Source: Bacilli bacterium (lineage in GTDB: Bacteria; Bacillota_I; Bacilli_A; RFN20; CAG-826). Taken from it: a stretch of DNA of 64,000 bases. Location: NCBI GenBank assembly GCA_017468925.1, contig JAFUHI010000007.1:1-64000 (forward strand), read 5' to 3'. Made by a program: the position numbers and the translations under genes. Positions 1 through 8,140 of this stretch are shown piece after piece (the first letter of the stretch is position 1; every line of letters starts with the position of its first letter). The notes under the pieces are model-generated. The model made no database searches. It was not told the DNA's origin and saw nothing but the letters and a program-made list of their open reading frames with translations.

Positions 1-1134
1 AATAAAGCGGACCGCGCCAGCGAAGAAGAAATAAATCAAGGTAAATATGCAAACACCGAATTAGGTGGCGCAATGTATTTCATCGGAAGCGGACACTCAT
101 TAAACATTTTAAATAGCCAGATTATAAACAATCTTTCAAATAATGTTTATTCCGGTATTGCTCATCCTGTGATTTTTACCGATAACGATGTTAGTAACAT
201 CAAGATATATTACTCAATTTACGCGAATAAACCTTCTTTAGCGGATACTTTTGTCTTTGATTTTGCTCCTCCTGATGATGTTTTAGCCTATCGATCTTTT
301 GATATCAAAGCTTCTCTTATCTTGGATGAAATCTATGAGGAGGCATTCCCAAGAAACGAAATCCCTTCTATTGATAATGGCTTTAATCGGTTATCTAGTA
401 TCACTAAAGGGAAAAATGAAGGAATTATTAAAGAAGATAATGATGGTGGCTACATAGTAGATGCATCTAAATTATCTAGCTATATTGTGCCCAAAGAAAT
501 CTTAAACGACATATTTGGGGAAAAGGCTGATTTATTTAATAACGTCTCTTTAGGAACAACTTTCTCTAAAAAGGTGAATATCAATATTTATGATAAAGGT
601 GAAGTAATTGATGCGATTAACGCCCATTTCTTAGATGAAATAGCGTTAACACCTAGAGAGGGCGATCGTTTTAATTCTTTTGTTAATTATGTTGATGACT
701 CGCATAATGTTTACGAAGACAAAATCATTATCATTAACCAAAGCGACATTAATCTATATGCCCAATACGAGAAAACTGGCACGTTCTATTTCTTAGCGGT
801 TGGCCTTCCTCTTATTGTAGTGGGCGTCATCGGAATTAGCGTTTTCATCTTTATCATTTTATATCGAAAGAAGATTAAAAATAGCAAGAAAGAACCTATT
901 GTTTTCAGCGATAAAAATATCGAAAAATTTATTTCCGCTTATGGCGATGTATTAACCGATAAAGAAAAAGAAATTACCACCATGATCTTAAAAGGTAAGA
1001 AACGCGATGAGATCGCTAATGAGTCATTTATTAGTAAATCCACTGTCAAAACGCACATCAATCATATCTATAACAAACTTAACGTTCGTAGTAGAGAAGA
1101 TTTCTTGAACCTAGTAAGAGAAACAATCAAATAA
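1..1134 (+). CDS. Membrane-anchored LuxR-type regulator, 5' truncated
   Basis: The reading frame is open from base 1, so the true start lies upstream; an internal Met is at 73. Counted from that Met, the protein has an extracytoplasmic part of about 235 residues that begins with a GG-x-hydrophobic, Asn-rich segment like parallel beta-helix proteins. A hydrophobic helix follows at about 236-262, then Arg/Lys-rich residues. The last 60 residues are a LuxR/GerE-type helix-turn-helix (LTDKEKEITTMILKGKKRDE, then STVKTHINHIYNKL). This order suggests a one-component sensor that binds DNA from the membrane. The ligand is unknown. Two lipoprotein genes follow on the same strand and may be targets. The HTH call is firm; the beta-helix call is tentative. 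Confidence 0.8.
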   Translation, partial: NKADRASEEEINQGKYANTELGGAMYFIGSGHSLNILNSQIINNLSNNVYSGIAHPVIFTDNDVSNIKIYYSIYANKPSLADTFVFDFAPPDDVLAYRSFDIKASLILDEIYEEAFPRNEIPSIDNGFNRLSSITKGKNEGIIKEDNDGGYIVDASKLSSYIVPKEILNDIFGEKADLFNNVSLGTTFSKKVNINIYDKGEVIDAINAHFLDEIALTPREGDRFNSFVNYVDDSHNVYEDKIIIINQSDINLYAQYEKTGTFYFLAVGLPLIVVGVIGISVFIFIILYRKKIKNSKKEPIVFSDKNIEKFISAYGDVLTDKEKEITTMILKGKKRDEIANESFISKSTVKTHINHIYNKLNVRSREDFLNLVRETIK

Positions 1135-1223
1135 AAATCAACCCCTTATATTTATAGAGGTCGATATAAATAAAATTCTTTTTTTGCTACTTTATTTTCT
1201 AAAGGAATATAGGAGGATTAAGT

Positions 1224-1952
1224 ATGAAAATTAATAAGTTCCTTTTGGTTAGTTTACTCTTGGGTACATTCTCATTAACCGCTTGTGATTTAAACGGTTT
1301 AATCAATGTTTCTGGTAATGATAATGATGATGAAAGCGCCGATGTCGGTGGTAATTCAAATAGCAAAGCCGGTGGCAATAGTTATGATGATTCCATCTTT
1401 GATGAAAGCGAATCTCTTGAAAAACTAATTGCCTATGGCAAAAACACCGGTTTTGAAATCACCACAAAAGCCACAGCGGCTGACGGAACCAATGATGAAA
1501 TCACTTTAGCCATGAAAGGTAACCTCTGGTGGCATATTGATAGCGAAGGTTCCGGTAGTGGTTATCGTTTGGAAGATGGCAAATGCGCGATGCTTAGCTA
1601 TGATGAAGGCACTTGGTCTGTTTTCATTCCTAATGTTGGTGAAACACAATTTGAAGCGATGTTTGAAGCTATGTCAAATTATTTATATAAAGCCAATGGC
1701 TACTTCGCTAATGAAGGTTTTACATTTGATAGTAATGGTAAATATGCCGGCAGAGATGTTTTAAAGTTCAAATATGAGCGTACAGTTGGCTTGGTTAGCG
1801 TTAAACACGATTACTATGTCGATAAAGATTTAGGTATCTCCCTTTATCAATACGCCGAAACCACAAACGAAAGTGAAAAAGATTGGGCTAAATTAGAAAC
1901 AACATCATTTAAATCTGGCAATGATGTCACTCCAATTACAATTGCCGAATAA
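1224..1952 (+). CDS. Lipoprotein of unknown function (242 aa)
   Basis: A type II signal peptide is clear: MKINKF, a hydrophobic stretch and lipobox LTAC with Cys21. An acidic, Asn/Gly/Ser-rich linker of about 40 residues follows, then a globular domain rich in Tyr, Trp and beta-prone sequence that loosely resembles LolA/LppX-like lipoprotein folds. An AGGAGG Shine-Dalgarno sits 7 nt before the start. It is anchored to the outer face of the membrane. The next gene encodes a similar lipoprotein 17 nt downstream, so the two are probably one operon. No catalytic motif was seen. Confidence 0.85.
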   Translation: MKINKFLLVSLLLGTFSLTACDLNGLINVSGNDNDDESADVGGNSNSKAGGNSYDDSIFDESESLEKLIAYGKNTGFEITTKATAADGTNDEITLAMKGNLWWHIDSEGSGSGYRLEDGKCAMLSYDEGTWSVFIPNVGETQFEAMFEAMSNYLYKANGYFANEGFTFDSNGKYAGRDVLKFKYERTVGLVSVKHDYYVDKDLGISLYQYAETTNESEKDWAKLETTSFKSGNDVTPITIAE

Positions 1953-1969
1953 TTTTTAGGTCCTAATAT

Positions 1970-3121
1970 ATGAAAAGAAAATTATTATTAGTAGCTTCTT
2001 TGTTTTTAACGTTGGGCGTCAGCGGCTGTAGTGGTCCAAAATCAGAACCTAAAAATGATGATCTAAGTGATAATCCATCTATGCCAAGTTATGAACCTGG
2101 CTCTGATTCCACTAATAAAAGCACAATTGATGACCCAACCGCTAATAAAGAAACATTGAAATCAGAAGAAGAAATTAAAACAGCTATTGGGGACATCTTT
2201 AAAATCAGTGCGGATTCCTTACCAAGCGGCGCTCCTTCAACTTCCGCTAGTGATGGAACATATCACTATTATTCATCGTTAGTTAGAACGGGTTTTTATA
2301 AAAAGATTGGCGATAAGTTTTATCAATACACTAAACAGGGTGGTAGTGCTAAATACAATAGATTAGCGGATCCAGCCACTGGCCTAAATGTCATTGGTAG
2401 AGATAATGTTGGTGGTTTATTTATGTATGCTGGTTGTGAAATATCATATAAAAGCAAAGAAAATGTGACATTTTTAAACCGTCAATGCACAAAATATAGT
2501 TATCAAGGAGATAGTGCCCTTGGTTACAATCAAAGTTATACCGAAGAAATCATTATTGATAACGCAACAGGAGCGTGTTTTAAACACGAAGCACATGGCG
2601 TGGCTACAGATGGTTTTACTGGTTCAGGCGCTAAAGAAAATTTCCAAATCACTGAATTCGTTTTGGGTAACGATGCCCAAACATACGTCAATAGTTTGTT
2701 GAATAATGTTGATGTTTATGAATGGGACACGGCGTTTTTAACGCAAATTGGTTTAAATGATGTTTCTCAACCTAACTTTGAATTATTTGAGAGTGAATGG
2801 GATGATAGCGAGCGCACCGATGAAGAGGCGTTGTGGCACGTCCAATATTTAAATCGAGTCAATAAAGAAGATGGCGTTGACGCTGTTAAAAACATTATGG
2901 AAGCTTTTTATAATGGAGGCGCTAAATTAGATGAAGATGGAAATGTTATCTCCAGTTATGATGTTGCGCCAATCTATTACGATAACTTAGAAGATAATGA
3001 TAGTCTTTATTTTAGTGCGCATATTCAAAGCCATCCAACTTCAGGAGTTAGAATTAACGCTGATTATATAAATGCAACTCATTATTGGAGAATAGATTTT
3101 GATATTGGCTACATAGATTAA
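1970..3121 (+). CDS. Lipoprotein of unknown function (383 aa)
   Basis: The signal peptide ends in lipobox VSGC (Cys20). A Ser/Pro/Asp-rich spacer follows, then a domain whose pattern (Tyr-rich strands, GRDNVGG, CTKYSYQGD) recalls the preceding lipoprotein; the two may share a fold or a duplication origin. The C-terminal third adds an acidic region (FESEWDDSERTDEE) not found in its neighbour. The ribosome-binding site is weak (AGG, 9 nt upstream), consistent with translation following the upstream gene. Function unknown; I see no enzyme motif. Confidence 0.8.
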   Translation: MKRKLLLVASLFLTLGVSGCSGPKSEPKNDDLSDNPSMPSYEPGSDSTNKSTIDDPTANKETLKSEEEIKTAIGDIFKISADSLPSGAPSTSASDGTYHYYSSLVRTGFYKKIGDKFYQYTKQGGSAKYNRLADPATGLNVIGRDNVGGLFMYAGCEISYKSKENVTFLNRQCTKYSYQGDSALGYNQSYTEEIIIDNATGACFKHEAHGVATDGFTGSGAKENFQITEFVLGNDAQTYVNSLLNNVDVYEWDTAFLTQIGLNDVSQPNFELFESEWDDSERTDEEALWHVQYLNRVNKEDGVDAVKNIMEAFYNGGAKLDEDGNVISSYDVAPIYYDNLEDNDSLYFSAHIQSHPTSGVRINADYINATHYWRIDFDIGYID

Positions 3122-3182
3122 GCTTAACTTAAGTTAATAATGAAGTAAGCAAAAGAAAAATAGAGAAAAATGAAAATAACTA

Positions 3183-3210
3183 TTGAAAAATCAAAATGAT
3201 GGTAAATACT
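3183..3210 (+). promoter_or_regulatory. Candidate promoter of the attenuated ABC operon
   Basis: TTGAAA (3183-3188) and AATACT (3205-3210) are separated by 16 bp and lie just upstream of the leader peptide's ribosome-binding site. The spacing is acceptable and the boxes are imperfect, so this is a candidate only. Confidence 0.4.
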
Positions 3211-3233
3211 AACCCCAGATAGGAGGAAATCTT

Positions 3234-3296
3234 ATGGAATTCAAGATGAAGAATTTTAGCGGTTACTTCTATTTTTATTATTTTTATTATAGGTAA
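3234..3296 (+). CDS. Tyr/Phe-rich leader peptide (20 aa)
   Basis: A 20-codon open frame with a strong AGGAGG site (3221-3226) placed 7 nt before its ATG. Eleven of its 20 residues are aromatic: 6 Tyr and 5 Phe, with nine of these among residues 11-19. There is no Trp. It is followed by three mutually exclusive hairpins and then by the substrate-binding gene of an ABC importer. This is the layout of a transcription-attenuation leader such as those of trp, phe and his operons, and it points to charged tRNA-Tyr and/or tRNA-Phe as the sensed signal. Confidence 0.75.
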   Translation: MEFKMKNFSGYFYFYYFYYR

Positions 3297-3314
3297 TTTT
3301 CCTATCGTAAAAAT

Positions 3315-3392
3315 GGTTCGGTGGGAAAATGAACAACACCGAGCCTAAAGAAATCGCTGGGTGTTGGAATAATCCGAACATCCAGATTTTTT
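3315..3392 (+). promoter_or_regulatory. Transcription attenuator with pause, antiterminator and terminator stems
   Basis: Segment 1 (3315-3323) pairs with segment 2 (3337-3345) over 9 bp with one G-U. Segment 2, read as 3334-3344, pairs with segment 3 (3356-3366) over 10 of 11 positions. Segment 3 (3357-3367) pairs with segment 4 (3375-3385) over 10 of 11 positions and is followed by six T (3387-3392), an intrinsic terminator. Forming 2:3 therefore prevents the terminator. Segment 1 begins about 18 nt after the leader stop codon, somewhat far to be covered by a ribosome stalled on the Tyr codons, so the switching detail is uncertain. Confidence 0.75.
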
Positions 3393-3411
3393 GTTTAAGG
3401 AGGGAAAAATC

Positions 3412-4404
3412 ATGAAAAAAACAAAAATCGCTTTGGGAAGTTTGTCGATATTAATGGGTCTAGTGGCCTTAAGTGGCTGCTCATCCGGTGAGAAAATCAA
3501 AATTGGAATCCTTCAGCCAGTTGATCACATCGCATTATCCAGCGCCAGGCTTGGATTCATCGAAGGTTTGAAAGAGAAGGGTTTTGATGACTCTAAAGTA
3601 GAAATCATTTATAGAAACGCAGGCGGCAAATCAAGCGATATCACCTCTTTTGCAAAAGATTTGGTCGGAAGATGCGATATGACTTTCGGAATCGCTACAG
3701 GCGCTGCCCAAAGTCTATTATCCGCGGCAATTGATAAAGGCGTAGCTAACCCGATTCTATTCTCCGCAGTAACCGATCCAGTTGGATCAAACTTAGTCAA
3801 ATCATTGGAAAATGGAAGTGGATTCGTTACTGGAACAAGTGACATAAACCCAGTGGAGGATCAGATATCTCTCATTAAAGAATGCATCCCTGCTGCGGAT
3901 AAAGTTGGTATCTTATACACTCAAACAGAAACAAATTCAGTTGTGCAGGCAAATATGGCTAGCGCTGAGCTTGCAAAAGAAGGGATAGAATGCGTTATTA
4001 AAACTGCAACAGGGCCTTCTGATATAAGCGCGACCGCATCCGCTTTAGCTTCAGAAGAAGGAATCGATGCGATTTATATCCCAACCGATAACAATATCGC
4101 ATCTAACCCAAGCGCAGTTAAAGCCGCGGTCCAAGGCAAAGGAATCCTAGTAGTAACAGGAGAAGAAGCATTGCTAGCGGGTTGTGGCTCCGTAACTTTA
4201 TCCGTTAATTACACCGAACTAGGAAAGAGAACTGGAGAGATGGCTGCCCAAATTCTAAATAAGGAAAAGACGGCTGGAGAAATTCCAGTTGGGTTTATGG
4301 GGAAAGATGAATGCGAATATGTGATGAGCAGTGCGAATGCGGCTGCTGCAGGCATTGAATTACCTGAATCAGTTATTTCAAAATGCCGTGATTTGTCTGA
4401 ATAA
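3412..4404 (+). CDS. ABC transporter substrate-binding lipoprotein, TrpX-like
   Basis: The start chosen is ATG 3412, with AAGGAGGG at 3397-3404; an upstream in-frame Met at 3391 lies inside the attenuator's T-run. The 330-residue protein has a signal peptide with lipobox LSGC and a periplasmic-binding fold of the ABC_sub_bind (TrpX/YtfQ-like) type: KIGILQPVDHIALSSARLGF near the N-terminus and FGIATGAAQSL. It should capture the ligand outside the membrane for the permease and ATPase encoded next, with only 2-nt gaps between genes. The family is often annotated as tryptophan or tyrosine uptake; the leader peptide here argues for Tyr/Phe. Confidence 0.9.
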   Translation: MKKTKIALGSLSILMGLVALSGCSSGEKIKIGILQPVDHIALSSARLGFIEGLKEKGFDDSKVEIIYRNAGGKSSDITSFAKDLVGRCDMTFGIATGAAQSLLSAAIDKGVANPILFSAVTDPVGSNLVKSLENGSGFVTGTSDINPVEDQISLIKECIPAADKVGILYTQTETNSVVQANMASAELAKEGIECVIKTATGPSDISATASALASEEGIDAIYIPTDNNIASNPSAVKAAVQGKGILVVTGEEALLAGCGSVTLSVNYTELGKRTGEMAAQILNKEKTAGEIPVGFMGKDECEYVMSSANAAAAGIELPESVISKCRDLSE

Positions 4405-4406
4405 AA

Positions 4407-5399
4407 ATGGAATTCTTAGATCTTGTTTTAAATATCCTATCTAGTGGATTACCCTGCTGCTTACTCGCTCTAGGCATCTTCTTGACCTATAGGCTTTTGG
4501 ATTTTGCGGATTTAACCGCAGAAGGAAGTTTCTTAGTATCTTCTGCCTTGACGGGCGTTATGATTTATAACGGCATAAATCCATGGATTGCTCTAATATG
4601 CGGGGTTTTTGCAGGGATTTTATGTGGTTTTATAACAGGAGTATTGAATAGGATCTTAAGGATTCCGAAACTATTAAGCGGCATCATAACTATGACCGCC
4701 TCAGCCTCTATAGCGATGGTCATAATGGGTTTAGCAAGCGATAGCATTTCTCCATTTAGGGCTGAAGTTTCGTTTGGTGGATTTATAACAAAAGGTAGCC
4801 CTCAACAGACTATATATTCATTGCTTTATCCATGGAATGAAGTGGCACCTGGCGTCTTCATGCCTCCTAATCCCACTGGTGATTTAATCAAAGTAGGGGT
4901 TATGGCTGCGGTGGTCATAATAACAATGATGGCGATATATTTCTTTTTCGGTACCCAATATGGCATGGCTATTAGGGCTACGGGAATGAATGAAAGAATG
5001 GCCAAGGCTCAAGGAATTAATCCAAATATAACTTCCATTGTCTGTGTCAGTCTTGCAAATGGATTGATTGGACTAGCTGGAGCTTTGTATGTTCAGGAAG
5101 CAAAAACAGTATCCACCATAAGTGCAACCGGTTATTTAGTTGTTGGCTTAGCGTCGATTATCGTAGGAGAAGCGATATTCGGGAAAAGAACATTCAAGAA
5201 CTGGCTTATCTCTGTCGCTTTAGGTTCTATCGTCTATTTCATAATTGTGAACCTTGCGACTAGAATAGGTCTCCCAACTGAATTGAAGAGCCTTTTGTAT
5301 GCGATATTGATCACTATTGCTTTGTGTTTGCCTTTAATCAAATCGGGCATAAAGAAACTAATAAACGTCTTCAAACGAAGAAAAGCGGAGGCTAAATAA
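4407..5399 (+). CDS. ABC transporter permease, TrpY-like
   Basis: A 330-residue, almost wholly hydrophobic protein with about nine membrane segments, of the branched-chain amino-acid/ribose-type permease superfamily (BPD_transp_2). The conserved cytoplasmic stretch GMAIRATGMNERMAKAQGIN is the expected coupling region with the ATPase. The start follows the preceding stop by 2 nt and lacks its own clear ribosome-binding site, so translation is probably coupled. It forms the membrane channel of the three-gene importer. Confidence 0.9.
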   Translation: MEFLDLVLNILSSGLPCCLLALGIFLTYRLLDFADLTAEGSFLVSSALTGVMIYNGINPWIALICGVFAGILCGFITGVLNRILRIPKLLSGIITMTASASIAMVIMGLASDSISPFRAEVSFGGFITKGSPQQTIYSLLYPWNEVAPGVFMPPNPTGDLIKVGVMAAVVIITMMAIYFFFGTQYGMAIRATGMNERMAKAQGINPNITSIVCVSLANGLIGLAGALYVQEAKTVSTISATGYLVVGLASIIVGEAIFGKRTFKNWLISVALGSIVYFIIVNLATRIGLPTELKSLLYAILITIALCLPLIKSGIKKLINVFKRRKAEAK

Positions 5400-5401
5400 T
5401 T

Positions 5402-6415
5402 ATGCTTGAATTAAGAAACATAACGAAAAAATTTAACCTCACCGGGGCTAAAGAAGATGAAAGAACAGCCTTGGATAATGTCTCTTTAAAAATAGAAGCA
5501 GGGGAATTTATCACCATTATCGGCGGGAATGGAAGCGGCAAGTCAACTACGCTTAACATCATTTCCGGCGCACTAAAACCAGATGAAGGAAAGGTTTTGC
5601 TTAACGATGTTGATATAACGAATCTCAGCGAGCACAAAAGAGCGGCATATTTCGGTAGAGTCTTCCAAGACCCAATGATAGGAACCGCTTCAGATATGAG
5701 CGTTATCGAGAACCTGGAGATCGCATATATTAGAGGCAAACCCCATTCTCCTTTCAAATGGGGATTCTCCGAAAAGGATAGGGAATTCTTCAAGAATGAA
5801 TTGAAACGTTTTGATTTAGGCCTTGAAGATAGGCTTGATCAAAAAGTAGGTGTTATGAGCGGTGGCCAACGTCAGGCGTTGACTTTACTCATGGCGACAA
5901 TGAGAAATCATCCTACATACAAGATGATGAGAAGAGACTTTGCCTTATTCGGCGAGCAAGACCAGGCCGAGGCAAAAAGACAATTTGACGAGTTCTTCTC
6001 GGAAGAAAAAAACAAGTTAGACGAAAGAATAAAAACCATCAAAAATTCTACATCCGACACCCAAACAAAAAAGAATGAAATCAAACAGGTAAAAGACGAA
6101 TTTGACGCTAAAATCCGCGCAAAATTCGACTTAACCAAGCAAATATTACTTCTTGATGAACATACAGCTGCGCTAGATCCAAAAACTGCAAGAAAGGTTT
6201 TGGAACTCACGAACAAGATAGTTAGAGAAAACCATATGACCACCCTTATGATCACTCATAATATGAAAGATGCTTTAGCCTATGGCGATAGATTAATCAT
6301 GTTCCATCTAGGTCATATAATATTAGATGTCAAAGGCGAAGATAAAAATAGGCTTACTGTCGCAGATTTATTAAAGATGTTTGATGATGCAGATAAGAAA
6401 GCTGAAGAAGAATAG
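5402..6415 (+). CDS. ABC transporter ATPase, TrpZ-like, with a coiled-coil insertion
   Basis: A nucleotide-binding subunit with Walker A GGNGSGKST (41-49), Q-loop Gln89, signature MSGGQRQ (152-158), Walker B ILLLDEH (248-254) and H-loop ITHN. The signature and Walker B are normally about 20-25 residues apart. Here they are nearly 100 apart, because roughly 75 charged residues (about 172-246, Lys/Glu-rich and probably coiled coil) are inserted. The frame is uninterrupted and all motifs are intact, so the enzyme should be active. A GGAGG site lies inside the end of the permease gene. It energises the importer. Confidence 0.9.
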   Translation: MLELRNITKKFNLTGAKEDERTALDNVSLKIEAGEFITIIGGNGSGKSTTLNIISGALKPDEGKVLLNDVDITNLSEHKRAAYFGRVFQDPMIGTASDMSVIENLEIAYIRGKPHSPFKWGFSEKDREFFKNELKRFDLGLEDRLDQKVGVMSGGQRQALTLLMATMRNHPTYKMMRRDFALFGEQDQAEAKRQFDEFFSEEKNKLDERIKTIKNSTSDTQTKKNEIKQVKDEFDAKIRAKFDLTKQILLLDEHTAALDPKTARKVLELTNKIVRENHMTTLMITHNMKDALAYGDRLIMFHLGHIILDVKGEDKNRLTVADLLKMFDDADKKAEEE

Positions 6416-6425
6416 GTTTTTCTTG

Positions 6426-6454
6426 TTGACAAAACAACTTTATAAAACTATTCT
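6426..6454 (+). promoter_or_regulatory. Promoter of tRNA-Ala
   Basis: A perfect TTGACA (6426-6431), a 17-bp spacer and TATTCT (6449-6454) lie 22 nt before the mature tRNA 5' end. Confidence 0.8.
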
Positions 6455-6476
6455 TATTAACGCACTAAGGTGCGAT

Positions 6477-6552
6477 GGGCCTTTAGCTCAGCTGGGAGAG
6501 CACCTCCATGGCATGGAGGGGGTCGAGAGTTCGAGCCTCTTAAGGTCCACCA
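6477..6552 (+). tRNA. tRNA-Ala (anticodon GGC)
   Basis: A 76-nt cloverleaf with encoded CCA. The anticodon stem is CCTCC/GGAGG with loop ATGGCAT, giving GGC, which reads GCC. The acceptor stem has the G3-U70 wobble that marks alanine tRNAs. D and T arms are regular (TTCGAGC loop). Confidence 0.95.
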
Positions 6553-6564
6553 AAAAGAATGAAT

Positions 6565-6588
6565 GCCTCAGCAATGAGGCTTTTTTTC
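6565..6588 (+). terminator. Terminator of tRNA-Ala
   Basis: GCCTCA (6565-6570) pairs with TGAGGC (6575-6580) around loop GCAA, followed by seven T. A near-identical copy of this terminator and its flank occurs at 8119-8140. Confidence 0.9.
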
Positions 6589-6644
6589 TTTCACTTAAAA
6601 ATAAATAAGATCTAACTAACCCTTAGATCTTTTTATTACTCACT

Positions 6645-6727
6645 TTCTCTCCCACACAATATATAGAAATAACAATAACTTACTTAATTAGACACACCCC
6701 AAAACACACCGCCTGACCTCCAAAAAA
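6645..6727. repeat. Direct repeat flanking the dehydrogenase gene, copy A
   Basis: About 80 bp closely similar to 7936-8020, with a 34-bp identical core at 6653-6686. Both copies have the same orientation on either side of the ldh gene. No transposase or terminal inverted repeat is visible. Confidence 0.8.
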
Positions 6728-6740
6728 GCAACTAAGTTGC
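6722..6740 (-). terminator. Terminator of the D-lactate dehydrogenase gene
   Basis: On the minus strand GCAAC-TTA-GTTGC is followed by six T (plus-strand A-run 6722-6727). It lies just beyond the gene's stop codon and overlaps the edge of repeat copy A. Confidence 0.6.
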
Positions 6741-6766
6741 CTTGATCTTAAATTTGAATTTATCAT

Positions 6767-7801
6767 TTAGAAACACTTAGCGTTTCTCTTTTTCGCGCAG
6801 CGGGCTTCGTTGCCGCATCTATAACAAACTTCATATTCACTATTTTGTTCATCTTTATAGAATTTATTGATATTATCAATCGTAGTTTTTGCGATGTTGT
6901 TTAAAGCTTCTTTTGTTAAGAATGCTTGATGTGAAGTGACAAGGACGTTAGGCATAGCAATTAATTGTAGTAACGTGGAGTCATCCATAATGTGCCCCGA
7001 TTTATTTTCAAAGAATAAATTTCCTTCTTCTTCATAGACATCTAAGCAGACAGAACCGATTTTACGGCTTTTGATACCATCTAATAAATCTTCTGAATTA
7101 ATTAATCCACCTCTTGAGGTGTTGATAATGGCCACTCCATTTTTCATTAAAGCAATTGCGTCTTTATTGATCATATGAGTGGTTTCTTTTGTTAAAGGAC
7201 AATGTAGGGAAATTACATCAGATTCTTTAAATACTGTTTCTAAAGAAACATAATTGATATCGCTATCTTTGATAGGGAATAAATCATACGCAATGACATT
7301 CATCCCAAAGCCTCTACAAATATTAATAAATATTCTTCCGATTTTACCAGTTCCGATAACACCGACTGTTTTGCCATATAAGTCATTACCGGTTAATCCT
7401 GATAATGAGAAGTTATATTCCCTTGTTCGGTTATAGGCTTTATGAATACGGCGATTGCTAGTTAGATATAACGCCATCGCATGTTCCGCAACTGCATACG
7501 GTGAATAAGCGGGGACACGATAAATGTGTACTTTACCAAACGCCGCTTTTAAATCTATATTATTAAACCCAGCACATCTTAAGAATATGGCTTTTACTCC
7601 ATTTTTATATAATTCATCAATGACTTCCTTGGTAATAGAGTCATTAACAAAGACGCACACTCCATCAAACCCAGCGGCTAGTTTAACAGTATCGATGTTT
7701 AATTTGGGTTCGAAATATTTAATTTCTATATCAGTTTCTTTTACTAATGAATCAAATGATTCAATGTCATAATCTTTAGTGTCAAAAAACGCAATCTTCA
7801 T
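6767..7801 (-). CDS. ldhA: D-lactate dehydrogenase (D-2-hydroxyacid dehydrogenase family)
   Basis: NAD-dependent reduction of pyruvate to D-lactate is expected. The protein shows the Rossmann motif GTGKIGRIF, the catalytic Arg in NTSRGG, Glu in DVYEEE and His in the LdhA-type signature LVTSHQAFLTKEAL. ATG 7801 (MKIAFFD) is chosen because AAGGA lies 7 nt before it; a Met two codons upstream is too close to that site. The 344-residue length fits the family. The C-terminus carries four cysteines (CX2C-X5-C-X7-C), a tail that could bind metal. The gene stands alone and faces its neighbours, suggesting a fermentative role. Confidence 0.9.
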   Translation of the reverse strand: MKIAFFDTKDYDIESFDSLVKETDIEIKYFEPKLNIDTVKLAAGFDGVCVFVNDSITKEVIDELYKNGVKAIFLRCAGFNNIDLKAAFGKVHIYRVPAYSPYAVAEHAMALYLTSNRRIHKAYNRTREYNFSLSGLTGNDLYGKTVGVIGTGKIGRIFINICRGFGMNVIAYDLFPIKDSDINYVSLETVFKESDVISLHCPLTKETTHMINKDAIALMKNGVAIINTSRGGLINSEDLLDGIKSRKIGSVCLDVYEEEGNLFFENKSGHIMDDSTLLQLIAMPNVLVTSHQAFLTKEALNNIAKTTIDNINKFYKDEQNSEYEVCYRCGNEARCAKKRNAKCF

Positions 7802-7935
7802 AATCATTTCCTTGTTTTTAATGATATCTTATGATATCGAGCAGCACAAATAAAACGCATAACAACTAAAATATAAAACGATATGTAATGAACAAAGATA
7901 ATAGTTGGGGATTAATTATGTATAAATTACACTCT

Positions 7936-8020
7936 TATCTCTCACACAATATATAGAAATAACAATAACTTACTTACTTTATTCACACCCCAAAAACACA
8001 CCGCCCGACCCCTCAAAAAA
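7936..8020. repeat. Direct repeat flanking the dehydrogenase gene, copy B
   Basis: Matches 6645-6727 in the same orientation, with an identical 34-bp core at 7943-7976 and a diverged C-rich tail. Confidence 0.8.
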
Positions 8021-8118
8021 GTACAAAAAGCCCGCTCGCAAAACCTCATCGTCATAGCATAAATATGAATGGTGATTTTCAGACAAAACAGAATAAATTG
8101 ACTCAGACAACCACAAGT

Positions 8119-8140
8119 GCCTCAGCAATGAGGCTTTTTT
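8119..8140 (+). terminator. Orphan terminator, copy of the tRNA-Ala terminator
   Basis: GCCTCA-GCAA-TGAGGC plus six T, with the same downstream flank (CTTTCAC then A-rich) as 6565-6606. No gene directly precedes it on this strand, so it is probably a duplication relic. Confidence 0.7.

Noticed and set aside
3234-3392. T-box riboswitch before the ABC importer
   Set aside because: No T-box antiterminator consensus, AG-bulge or specifier-loop motifs were seen; the aromatic-rich leader peptide explains the hairpins better.
7998-8012. ACACACCGCCCG-like stretch resembling the 3' end of 16S rRNA
   Set aside because: Only about a dozen bases match and the flanks bear no rRNA sequence; chance similarity within the repeat.
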